DNA of 7,054 bases from Deltaproteobacteria bacterium (lineage in GTDB: Bacteria > Myxococcota_A > UBA796 > GCA-2862545), in assembly GCA_019307545.1 (NCBI GenBank), contig JAFDJI010000177.1:1-7054 (forward strand), written 5' to 3'. The notes below the pieces were generated by a model. The model searched no databases and was not told the origin of the DNA. It saw only the letters and a program-made list of their open reading frames with translations. The first letter of the stretch is position 1. Every line of letters begins with the position of its first letter. Positions 1 to 6,030 of this stretch are shown here, one piece after another. Both the position numbers and the translations under genes were made by a program.

Positions 1-148
1 CCAGGACCTGGAGACCGAGGTCGCCCGCTACAACTTCTACGAAGGCTGGCCCTGCAAGTGGTATGTGCCGGACATGGACTCCGACTCCTCCGGGATGGCC
101 ATCGAGAAGATCGAACTCGCGATTGAGAAGATGGAGCGCGCGAAGTAG
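1..148 (+). CDS. Contractile-tail tube protein, T4 gp19-like (C-terminal end only)
   Basis: Only the last 48 residues and a TAG stop are in the window, read from base 2; the gene begins to the left. The visible part has the signature end of the phage tail-tube family (T4 gp19-like, also the inner-tube proteins of extracellular contractile injection systems). It shows 'RYNFYEGWPCKWYVPDMDSD', then an acidic/Ser turn and 'GMAIEKIELAIEKMERAK', matching the family pattern R-W-N-F-x-x-G/A-W-P-x-K-W/Y, then P-D, then A-I-E-x-L/I-E-L-A. In that family the protein forms stacked hexameric rings inside the sheath. The tail ends in several Lys/Glu residues. A strong terminator follows at once, so this is the last gene of its transcript. 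Phage tail and injection system cannot be told apart from this fragment. The family call is fairly sure; the biological role is inference. Confidence 0.72.
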   Translation, partial: QDLETEVARYNFYEGWPCKWYVPDMDSDSSGMAIEKIELAIEKMERAK

Positions 149-171
149 CTTCGTCTCTTCATTCCTGAAAG

Positions 172-214
172 CGCCCTCCCGAGTGCTCTGACACCCGGGG
201 GGGCGTTTCGTTTT
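172..214 (+). terminator. Rho-independent terminator after the tail-tube gene
   Basis: A 14-bp stem pairs 172-185 with 192-205 (one G-T wobble, one A-C mismatch) around a 6-base loop, CTCTGA. It is followed by the T-rich run TTTCGTTTT at 206-214. It starts 23 bases after the tail-tube stop. The minus-strand HEAT gene ends at 222, so the same stem could also act on that transcript. On that strand the stem is followed by only three T residues, so it would be a weaker terminator there. Confidence 0.82.
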
Positions 215-221
215 GTGTCGC

Positions 222-1598
222 TCAGATGGGCCGTTGAAGGATCGACTCGGCGAGCACCCGCGCTCCGACCAGGTCCTCGCTTTCGTCAGCGCCGAGCAGC
301 GCGGTCAGCAGCGGGATGGCGGCGGCGTCCCCCATCGCCGCGAGGCTCTGCGCATACTGGATGCGTGGATCGCGGTCGGCGGGGACGGGCAGTTCCATCA
401 ATGCACGCAGTACCTCCTCGGTCGGGGTCCACTCGGCCATCAGCAGCCCGAGATCGCGGGTGGCGCGGTCCCCGAGCAGTTCCGGGATCCGATCAGCGCA
501 GTACCAGGCCGCCGCCGAGGCCAGGACATCTGCGCGGACGTCCGTTCTCGCCGACCCCAGAAGCACGTTCACCACGGCCTCCGCGAGCTCGGCGTCGCCC
601 TGGTTCACCAGCGGCATGGCGACGACGCCAGCCGTGGGGTCAGCGCCCGTGGAGAGTGCCTTCAGGATTGCGGGTTGGTGTGCAGAGGTGATGGACGCAC
701 GAGCCCGCGACAGGCGGTTCGGGTCGGCGCCGCCCAGGTGGTGCAGGACATCGTCGATGGGGTCGGTTTCCCTGAAGGCCGCGAGCCAGGCGGCGACCGC
801 GACCGGCATGAGGCCCCACCGTGGGTCAGCACGCTCCTCGTACAGGGCGCGGAGCAGGGCCGCGGCTGGGCCCTCCACCCCCTCCAACAGGTCGCGCACT
901 GCGCCCTGGATGCGCCGGTTTCGGCTTCCTTTCCTGGATTTGAGGTGCGGTGGCTCGGCGTTCGCTGCAGCCGCGCCGAGGGCTGCCGCCGACCTCACGT
1001 CCGCGGTTGCCGACACGTCGGGCCCCGTCGGGACGCCGAGTGCGGCGAGGACAGCGTACAGGACCCGCGGGTCCTGGGCGCCCAGCAGGGCATCCGCAAC
1101 CTCCCGAGCCGCCTCTGACAGCGCTCCCGTCGGTGCCGCCGCCGAAAGGACGATGCTCGGCATCAGCCAGGTCCGATCGGGCCCTTCGACGCGGTTTGCA
1201 GCGAGGAGCACCCGCGTGTCCGCCTCCCCATTGGAGGCGAGGGCATGGGCGAGCCAGAGGTCGGCCTCGGAGCCGTCCTCGCGCAGCGCACCCCGCAGGG
1301 CGGCCACCAGTGCGGATCGATCTTCGGGCAAGCCTCCGAACGTCCCCAGGGATGCGCTGGATGCGGCGAGGCTCGTCGGGCAGGGGTCCTGGGTGCCCAG
1401 GGCCTCGACGAGCGCGGGCACGAGCAGGGGCGGGCCAGCCGCGAACACCTCGTCCAGCGTGTCGTCGGTGGTCGGAAAGAAATGGAACCGTTCCGGCGCC
1501 ACGATCGCCAAGCGACTCACGGCCCATGCCTGGGTCGGCGTTGGCGGGCCCTCCGCCAGGGAGACCAGCGCTTCGACGTCATGCAGGGGTGTTGCCAC
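222..1598 (-). CDS. HEAT-like alpha-solenoid protein of unknown function
   Basis: 458 residues, predicted cytoplasmic: no signal peptide or membrane segment. The sequence is an Ala/Leu-rich series of short amphipathic helices separated by Gly/Asp/Pro turns, as in HEAT or PBS-lyase-like solenoids. The clearest repeat is near residues 400-425 (DPRIQYAQSLAAMGDAAAIP followed by LLTALL). A basic patch (KSRKGSRNRR, about 220-229) breaks the helical array in the middle. Such solenoids usually serve as protein-binding scaffolds; nothing here names a partner. The GTG start at 1598 is chosen because GGAGG lies 5 bases upstream. An in-frame ATG at 1691 would add 31 Arg-rich residues, run across the whole promoter gap and overlap the divergent gene's start codon. 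The gene stands alone on this strand and diverges from the hydrolase gene. A coding gene is well supported; function is unknown. Confidence 0.8.
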   Translation of the reverse strand: MATPLHDVEALVSLAEGPPTPTQAWAVSRLAIVAPERFHFFPTTDDTLDEVFAAGPPLLVPALVEALGTQDPCPTSLAASSASLGTFGGLPEDRSALVAALRGALREDGSEADLWLAHALASNGEADTRVLLAANRVEGPDRTWLMPSIVLSAAAPTGALSEAAREVADALLGAQDPRVLYAVLAALGVPTGPDVSATADVRSAAALGAAAANAEPPHLKSRKGSRNRRIQGAVRDLLEGVEGPAAALLRALYEERADPRWGLMPVAVAAWLAAFRETDPIDDVLHHLGGADPNRLSRARASITSAHQPAILKALSTGADPTAGVVAMPLVNQGDAELAEAVVNVLLGSARTDVRADVLASAAAWYCADRIPELLGDRATRDLGLLMAEWTPTEEVLRALMELPVPADRDPRIQYAQSLAAMGDAAAIPLLTALLGADESEDLVGARVLAESILQRPI

Positions 1599-1689
1599 GC
1601 ACACCTCCCGGGCCTCCGCCCGATTATCGTTGCGATCCGGTCTCGGCTCCCGTCGGGATATCACTTCGCCCAGCGAACGGAGAGGACAC
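1599..1689. promoter_or_regulatory. Divergent intergenic region with start-defining ribosome binding sites
   Basis: This 91-base gap must hold promoters for both the minus-strand solenoid gene and the plus-strand hydrolase. On the minus strand, GATAAT (complement of 1623-1628) is a good -10 candidate, but no clear -35 lies 16-18 bases further back. On the plus strand, GATATC around 1657-1662 is only a weak -10 candidate. Ribosome binding sites are clear: GGAGG 5 bases before the solenoid GTG, and GGAGAGG at 1679-1685, 4 bases before the hydrolase ATG. Promoter positions are tentative. Confidence 0.4.
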
Positions 1690-2400
1690 ATGGACGCACA
1701 GCTCTACGTGAAGCAGCTCCGTGCGGGGCGCGATTTCGGCCAACACGACGCCATGGCGGGTGGGATGGCCAACTTCGTGTACCTGGTGGGCGACCGCGCG
1801 GCTGGGGAGTGCCTGGTGGTGGATCCGGCCTGGGACGTGGCGGGGATCCTCGCTGCGGCCAGCGCCGACGACATGAGGATCACCGGGGCGCTCGCCACGC
1901 ACTACCACCCAGACCACGTGGGGGGCCCCATGTTCGGCCACTCGGTCGAGGGCCTCGCCCAGCTGATGGAGCTGTCTCCGTGCAAGGTCCACGTCCACAA
2001 GATCGAGGCGGCGGGCGTGAAGATGCTGACCGGGCTCTCGGACAGTGACTTGGTGAAGCACGACGGCGGGGATCGGGTGGCCGTCGGCGGTCTGGATGTG
2101 CAACTGCTCCATACCCCGGGGCACACGCCGGGTTCGATCTGCTTTCGGTGTGGGGACGTCCTCATTGCCGGCGACACCCTCTTCCTCCAGGGGTGTGGTC
2201 GGGTGGACCTCCCCGGGGGAGATTCAGACGAGATGTGGCGCACGCTGTCCCAGCGCCTGTCCACCATTGCCGATCACGTGATGTTGTACCCCGGGCACGA
2301 TTACGGGGACCGACCCCACGCCTCGATGGGGGACGTCCGTCGCGACAACATGACCCTGCGGATCCCGGACCTGCCGACGTGGCGCCGGTTCATGGGTTGA
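1690..2400 (+). CDS. Metallo-beta-lactamase-fold hydrolase, glyoxalase II / persulfide dioxygenase-like
   Basis: 236 residues, cytoplasmic. The dinuclear metal site is complete. The T-H-x-H-x-D-H motif supplies H71, H73, D75 and H76; H145 lies in HTPGHTPGS, D162 in AGDTLF, and H203 in YPGHDYG. After the bridging Asp comes GCGRVDLPGGD (168-178), typical of the branch containing YcbL/GloC-type glyoxalase II and ETHE1-like persulfide dioxygenases. Hydrolysis of a glutathione or related thioester is therefore likely, but the substrate cannot be read from sequence. Length fits the short, single-domain members that lack the C-terminal substrate-binding helices of classical GloB. ATG 1690 has GGAGAGG just upstream. 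The gene is followed after 6 bases by a membrane protein gene, suggesting one operon. Fold and metal site are certain; the exact reaction is not. Confidence 0.9.
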   Translation: MDAQLYVKQLRAGRDFGQHDAMAGGMANFVYLVGDRAAGECLVVDPAWDVAGILAAASADDMRITGALATHYHPDHVGGPMFGHSVEGLAQLMELSPCKVHVHKIEAAGVKMLTGLSDSDLVKHDGGDRVAVGGLDVQLLHTPGHTPGSICFRCGDVLIAGDTLFLQGCGRVDLPGGDSDEMWRTLSQRLSTIADHVMLYPGHDYGDRPHASMGDVRRDNMTLRIPDLPTWRRFMG

Positions 2401-2406
2401 GGGGCC

Positions 2407-2910
2407 ATGCGATATCCGCTGCTAGCCACTGGCCTCGCCGCGATCCTCGTGGCGACGACCGTGGAGTGGTTCCTCCTGTGGTGGCGGCCGCGGTTCTACT
2501 ATCGATTCGCCTTTCCCCTTGGTTTGGAGCCCCTTCCAATCCCGAGCGCTCCCGAGGGGAGCGGGGAAACGGCGACCGTCGCGTGGACGGTCGTCGACGA
2601 TGAGGTGCTCTACTGGGCGATGCCGGGATCGGGCCGCGGCCTTCCGGGATTGCACGGTGTCGTGAAGTTGGTACCCGACCGCGATCGGTTGCGCCTCGTC
2701 GTCCGCTGGGCACCGCCGTGGTCCTTCGTCATGCTCGCGGCCTGCGTGGGGGTGGGGGGTGCAACCATGGGGTTCGCGATGGTGGGGGGCGTGTCTGCGG
2801 CACTGGTGCTCGCCGCGGTCGTCATGGTCTACAACCAGGCCGCGATTCGTGCGGCGGCCGAGTTGCGCTGGGCCTTCGTCTCCCCCCTCGATGAGCCCAG
2901 GGTCGGGTGA
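2407..2910 (+). CDS. Small membrane protein of unknown function
   Basis: 167 residues; the family is not recognised. An N-terminal hydrophobic segment (about 4-25) ends in the aromatic stretch EWFLLWWRPRFYYRF. A soluble stretch follows (about 35-103), with short beta-like runs such as ATVAWTVVDDEVLYW and RLRLVVRW. Two closely spaced hydrophobic segments come next (about 105-121 and 122-142), and then a short, partly charged tail. Three membrane spans in the inner membrane are likely, with the middle part forming a small beta-rich domain. The start lies 6 bases after the hydrolase stop. The only upstream G-run, GGGG at 2401-2404, is too close to the ATG to be a good ribosome binding site, so translation is probably coupled to the hydrolase. 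Co-expression is the only hint about its job. Confidence 0.75.
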   Translation: MRYPLLATGLAAILVATTVEWFLLWWRPRFYYRFAFPLGLEPLPIPSAPEGSGETATVAWTVVDDEVLYWAMPGSGRGLPGLHGVVKLVPDRDRLRLVVRWAPPWSFVMLAACVGVGGATMGFAMVGGVSAALVLAAVVMVYNQAAIRAAAELRWAFVSPLDEPRVG

Positions 2911-3015
2911 CGCCGAAGTCGATGACCCCGTGGAACCTTCTGGTGCCAGCGAGGTCGGAAGCAGGGAACAAATCCCCGCCCCCCGGTGTATCCTTTCAGA
3001 TTCAGGAGGTGTGTA
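2911..3015 (+). promoter_or_regulatory. Leader of the ARPP-1 gene with a strong Shine-Dalgarno site selecting a TTG start
   Basis: AGGAGG at 3004-3009 lies 6 bases before TTG 3016, a near-ideal spacing that fixes an unusual start codon. An in-frame GTG at 2986 has a C-rich run upstream instead of a binding site and would put Arg-rich residues ahead of the signal peptide, so it is rejected. No convincing terminator for the preceding operon and no strong -35/-10 pair were found in the gap. TATCCT at 2989-2994 is a weak -10 candidate. Transcription may therefore continue from upstream. Confidence 0.5.
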
Positions 3016-4068
3016 TTGGCGAACATCGCTGGTGTGTTTCGCTCGGTCTCTCTGGTGGCCTCGATAACCCTGATGGCCACACCGGCGTTCGCCGCGAGCG
3101 GCGACCTGTTCGAGGGCATGACCTCCCAGATCCCCGATCCGGTCCCGGTTACCGATCAGCTCACGATCGGTTCCCCCATCCAGGAAGGTGGGATCACGAT
3201 CTTCCCCATCATCGATAGCGGTGCGGAGAAGCTCCAGCCCGAGGACACCCTGGTCTCGCTCCCCGAGGCCCTGCGGGATGGCACGCTCACCGTGAACGAG
3301 CAGGGTCACGGAGCCACCGTGGCTCGGCTGTGGGTCCACAACACCGGAAAGCAGCCAGTCCTCGTCATGTCGGGAGAGCTGTTGCACGGCGGCAGCCAGG
3401 ACCGGGTGATCACCCGAGACGTCATCATTCCGCCCACGCAGCGGCCCATCGCGGTGAACGTCAACTGCGTGGAGCAGGGCCGGTGGGACTCGGCCACGAG
3501 GGGCCACACCTTCGCCTACGGCGGTCGGGCCGAGTTGGGTTTGCGCCGGGTTGTGCAGGTGGAACGCGATCAGGGTGCGACGTGGCGGGCGGTGAGCCAG
3601 CTGAACGGTGCCAAGTTGCGCCGACTGGCCGCCTATGGGGTGCACGATGCCTCGCTCGCGCCGAGCACTGGAACCTACATGGCGTCGGTCAACTCCCTGG
3701 TCGTGGATCGGCAGGTCGACAAGGTCGCCGACGAGGTGATGGATCGGCTGGACAAGGTCCATGGCGCGGTCGGAGTGGTGGTGGCGTTCAACGGGCGGAT
3801 GGTCGCTTCGGAGTTGTACGGGCACCCCGGGCTGTTCCAAGGTGTGAGTCGGGCCACCATCGAGGCCGTGGCCCGCGATGGCCTCACCACCGGGGTGATC
3901 TACGGTGATGCAGCCCGCCCCTCCAACGCGGTGGCAGCGGCGTTCCTGTCCGATGCCCTGGGCGAGGGCATGGTCGCCGACGGATTCGACGCAGGCGAGG
4001 ACACCTGGAGCTACGTCACCCACGACCTGGACGGTCGGGTGGTCCATTTCGAGAGCTATCGCCGGTAG
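3016..4068 (+). CDS. Exported ARPP-1 (DUF6569) family protein
   Basis: 350 residues from the TTG start. Residues 1-26 form a Sec signal peptide: a short N-region with Arg9, a hydrophobic core, and an A-F-A cut site before ASGDLF. No lipobox Cys is present, so the mature protein is probably soluble in the periplasm or secreted. The body resembles the ARPP-1/DUF6569 family. After a strand-rich start (about 60-115, with WVHNTGKQPVLVMSG) comes the conserved core GELLHGGSQDR (120-130), then VIIPPTQRPIAV and NCVEQGRW (about 150-157). The C-terminal half is helical and ends in a short beta hairpin. As I recall, the family was named from linkage to ADP-ribosylglycohydrolases and rhodanese-phosphatases; its activity is unknown and no such partner gene lies in this window. 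An envelope-protein gene follows after 129 bases with no terminator between them. The family call rests on motif recall and is moderately sure. Confidence 0.75.
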   Translation: MANIAGVFRSVSLVASITLMATPAFAASGDLFEGMTSQIPDPVPVTDQLTIGSPIQEGGITIFPIIDSGAEKLQPEDTLVSLPEALRDGTLTVNEQGHGATVARLWVHNTGKQPVLVMSGELLHGGSQDRVITRDVIIPPTQRPIAVNVNCVEQGRWDSATRGHTFAYGGRAELGLRRVVQVERDQGATWRAVSQLNGAKLRRLAAYGVHDASLAPSTGTYMASVNSLVVDRQVDKVADEVMDRLDKVHGAVGVVVAFNGRMVASELYGHPGLFQGVSRATIEAVARDGLTTGVIYGDAARPSNAVAAAFLSDALGEGMVADGFDAGEDTWSYVTHDLDGRVVHFESYRR

Positions 4069-4099
4069 CGTGTGGCGAACGTGGGGTTCTACGGGATAT

Positions 4100-4166
4100 C
4101 GTGCACCGTCGCGACGCACGGCTCAGGGCCGCGCAGGTCGACCGCACCGTCTGGCTGGAATAGGAT
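4100..4166 (+). promoter_or_regulatory. Possible promoter with upstream dyad before the repeat/barrel gene
   Basis: TCGACC (4138-4143) and TAGGAT (4161-4166) are spaced by exactly 17 bases, and each matches the sigma-70 consensus at four of six positions. Transcription would begin near 4173, about 25 bases before the ATG at 4198. Upstream, CGTGC (4100-4104) and GCACG (4116-4120) form an inverted repeat around the palindrome GTCGCGAC (4108-4115), which could be an operator or a small hairpin. In GC-rich DNA such matches occur by chance, so this is tentative. Confidence 0.3.
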
Positions 4167-4197
4167 TCCGACCTTCCTCGGGCAAAGCAGGTTCTCG

Positions 4198-5265
4198 ATG
4201 TTCATAGTACTCATCCTCTCGTTCCTTTTCGGCCTCTCGACACCCGCATATGCCGCTGATGAAGCGGCCCGTGCCGAGTACGTCCGCCTCTCGGCGGAAT
4301 TGAAGCGCCTGTCGGAGAAAAATGCGTGGAGTGGTGTGGAGCGCACCTACCAGGCGATCATCGATACCGGCGTGGACCCGAGCTACGACGACTACTTCCA
4401 TGCTGCGCATGCCGTGCGTTCGTTCGGCGACGTCACCGCTGCCCGTGACCGGCTGCTCCTCGCAAACGAGATCCGCGAGGAACGCGAGGTCATGGATTGG
4501 CTCTGGGAGATCGACTCCAGCTACGGCAAGGTGGCCCTGATGAGCGATCCGGGCACCCTGGAGTTGGCACCGGACTCCATGCCGTTCCACCCCGATCGTG
4601 CCGCCACGGTGCAGTTCGCCCAGGCGCAAATCCAGGAGACTGGCGAATACGACGGCTATCTGCCCGAGGGTGCCTACACCTTTGGCCACTTCGAGATCCG
4701 GGTGGTGCCGCGTGTCACCACGGTGCGTGTCGACGCACGGGGAGCGACGGAGCAGGTGGCCCGCAAGGGGCGCAGGGGACGTCGTGACAGGAACCGGGAG
4801 CCAGAGACGGAGCCGGCGGTGGCCGAGGTGACCCCGGAGCCGGAGGTGGTCGAGCCGGAGGTGGTCGAGCCTGAAGTCGTCGAGGTGGTCGAACCTGAGG
4901 TGATCGAGCCGGAGGTCGTCGAGCCAGAGGTCGTCGAGGTGGTCGAGCCAGAGGTGGTCGAGCCCGAGGTCATCGAGCCCGAGGTCGTCGAGGTGGTCGA
5001 GCCCGAGGTCATCGAGCCTGAAGTCATCGCGGTGGTCGAGCCGGAGGTGGTCGAGCCCGAAGTCGTCGAGGTGGTCGAGCCCGAGGTGGTCGAGCCCGAG
5101 GTGGTCGAGGTGGTCGAGCCGGAAGTGGCCGAGGTGGTCGAGCCGGAAGTGGCCGAGGTGGCCCGCATGAGTCGCAAGGAGCGTCGCAGGGCCCGAGAGG
5201 CCGAAGAGGCGGCGGTCGCCGAGGTGCCCCCGGAGCCGGAGGTGGTCGAGCCGGAAGTGGTCTAG
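4198..5265 (+). CDS. Exported envelope protein with Pro-Glu-Val arrays, N-terminal part of a gene split by an amber codon
   Basis: 355 residues up to an in-frame TAG at 5263-5265. Residues 1-19 are a Sec signal peptide ending in A-Y-A. Residues 20-100 are helical and TPR-like; about 108-180 form a compact domain with DGYLPEGAYTFGHFEIRVV, which I cannot name confidently. A basic patch (about 187-200) follows, then a Pro-Glu-Val array (213-330), a second basic patch (321-338) and the start of a second array. ATG 4198 is chosen because the signal peptide begins there; a GTG at 4072 in the same frame would bury it behind 42 unrelated residues. AGCAGG lies 6 bases upstream. The stop replaces a Glu codon expected from the repeat pattern, and the frame stays open to 5967, so the ancestral product was about 589 residues. 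If translated as is, the product is exported but lacks the barrel-like domain. Function unknown. Confidence 0.75.
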   Translation: MFIVLILSFLFGLSTPAYAADEAARAEYVRLSAELKRLSEKNAWSGVERTYQAIIDTGVDPSYDDYFHAAHAVRSFGDVTAARDRLLLANEIREEREVMDWLWEIDSSYGKVALMSDPGTLELAPDSMPFHPDRAATVQFAQAQIQETGEYDGYLPEGAYTFGHFEIRVVPRVTTVRVDARGATEQVARKGRRGRRDRNREPETEPAVAEVTPEPEVVEPEVVEPEVVEVVEPEVIEPEVVEPEVVEVVEPEVVEPEVIEPEVVEVVEPEVIEPEVIAVVEPEVVEPEVVEVVEPEVVEPEVVEVVEPEVAEVVEPEVAEVARMSRKERRRAREAEEAAVAEVPPEPEVVEPEVV

Positions 5266-5430
5266 CCGGAGGTCATCGAGCCCGAAGTGGCGGAGGTCAT
5301 CGAGCCCGAGGTGGTCGAGCCCGAGGTGGTCGAGCCCGAGGTCGTCGAGCCCGAGGTGGTGGAGGTGGTCGAGCCCGAGGTCGTCGAGCCCGAGGTCATC
5401 GGCCCGGAGACCGAGGTCGCCGAGCCCACC
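4834..5430 (+). repeat. Pro-Glu-Val coding tandem repeat in two arrays
   Basis: The repeats are built from a 15-base unit A (PEV[VI]E) and a 24-base unit B (PEV[VIA]EVVE). Array 1 (4840-5157) reads AAB AAB AAB AB AB AB B plus a clipped B, giving 17 Pro-Glu-Val units. After a basic spacer (5158-5226), array 2 (5227-5430) reads AAAB AAAB A plus a degenerate A, giving 10 units with the amber codon in its second A. Synonymous changes (CCG/CCC/CCA/CCT, GAG/GAA, GTG/GTC) show that the units are not freshly copied, so selection on the protein pattern is likely. Such a run should form an extended, rigid, acidic linker. Confidence 0.9.
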
Positions 5431-5967
5431 CCCCTCGACGTGTGGCCGGAGCCCGAGGCCGAGGCCGTCGCCGAGGCCCCCGAGGTGGAGGAGCCGATCG
5501 AGACCGAGGAGATCACCCCACCGCCCCCGCGCCCCAAGAAAGAGCGGGAGCCGGGGAGCAGTCCCTACCTGATCAGCGCATTGCTGGGCGTGGGGAACAA
5601 CTACGGCGGCATCGTCGGCGGCGGGTTGCAGCTCGTGGCCCGGCCAGGGTCCGGCCTCTTCGCCTTGAGCGGAGGGATCGGGTACGACGTCCCCTACACC
5701 GCGATTGGCTTGTCGCTCGCAGCACGGGTCTATCCGCACGAGTACCTGTACTTCGGCACCGGTATCGCTCCCCTCATCTGGTATGCGGGCCAATTGCACG
5801 CGCCAGACGGCGCGGTTGCCCACGGGCCGCACCTGTTTGCGGGGCTCGACATCCCCTTGGGGCCGGTTCGGATCGATGGCTACATCGGAGCGGGTGCCGC
5901 ACCAGCGGTGGAGAAGATCCGGCCGGCGATGAGCGGGGGGGTCGGTATCGGGGGGTCGTTCCTGTAG
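5266..5967 (+). pseudogene. C-terminal part of the split envelope gene: end of the linker plus barrel-like domain
   Basis: In the same frame as the preceding part, open from just after the TAG to a TAG at 5965-5967. It continues the Pro-Glu-Val array, then a Pro/Glu/Ala-rich stretch to PPPPRPKKERE. A 136-residue domain follows (454-589 in joined numbering, starting SSPYLISALL). It is rich in Gly, aromatic and alternating hydrophobic residues with short turns, ending in GGVGIGGSFL, as in small outer-membrane beta-barrels. The last residue is Leu, with Phe before it, so the C-terminal barrel signal is imperfect. The nearest in-frame start, GTG 5287, has no ribosome binding site and would yield a cytoplasmic product with no signal peptide. 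This part is therefore probably not made alone. It would be made only if the amber is an error, is suppressed, or is a recent mutation. The barrel assignment is inference from pattern. Confidence 0.6.
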
Positions 5968-6008
5968 AGGAGCGTCTGTCAGCTGTGATGGAAGCCGATC
6001 GGATATGC

Positions 6009-6030
6009 TCGGGGTGATGGGCACCCCCGA
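6009..6030 (+). promoter_or_regulatory. GC-rich hairpin enclosing the kinase start codon
   Basis: TCGGGGTG (6009-6016) pairs with CACCCCCGA (6022-6030) if one C is bulged, leaving ATGGG (6017-6021) as the loop. The loop therefore contains the proposed start codon. The GGGG that could serve as ribosome binding site is in the stem and only 2 bases from the ATG. There is no T-run, so it is not a terminator. TATGCT at 6004-6009 could be a -10 giving a nearly leaderless transcript, but there is no -35. Confidence 0.35.

Noticed and set aside
316..1689. Long plus-strand frame leading into the hydrolase
   Set aside because: Its first 458 codons are antisense to the solenoid gene and Ser/Arg/Ala-rich; the hydrolase has its own ATG and ribosome binding site at 1690.
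2422..4119. A 565-codon open frame on the minus strand opposite the membrane and ARPP-1 genes
   Set aside because: His/Arg/Gly-rich with no domain; it overlaps two well-supported plus-strand genes and arises from the G/C third-position bias.
4072..4197. GTG 4072 as the start of the repeat/barrel protein
   Set aside because: It lies just 3 bases after the ARPP-1 stop but would place 42 non-hydrophobic residues before a textbook signal peptide beginning at ATG 4198.
5263..5265. TAG as a reassigned amino-acid codon or pyrrolysine site
   Set aside because: TAG ends at least three genes here, and no downstream insertion-type structure or pyrrolysine-system gene is seen in the window.
4834..5430. 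The tandem repeats as a CRISPR array or non-coding satellite
   Set aside because: Unit lengths are multiples of three, the frame is kept, variation is mostly synonymous, and there are no unique spacers of constant length.
4123..6024. A 633-codon open frame on the minus strand across the whole repeat/barrel gene
   Set aside because: It is the shadow of a repetitive GC-rich gene: it reads as a monotonous Leu-Asp/His repeat, has no ribosome binding site, and the plus strand carries the signal peptide and repeat pattern.
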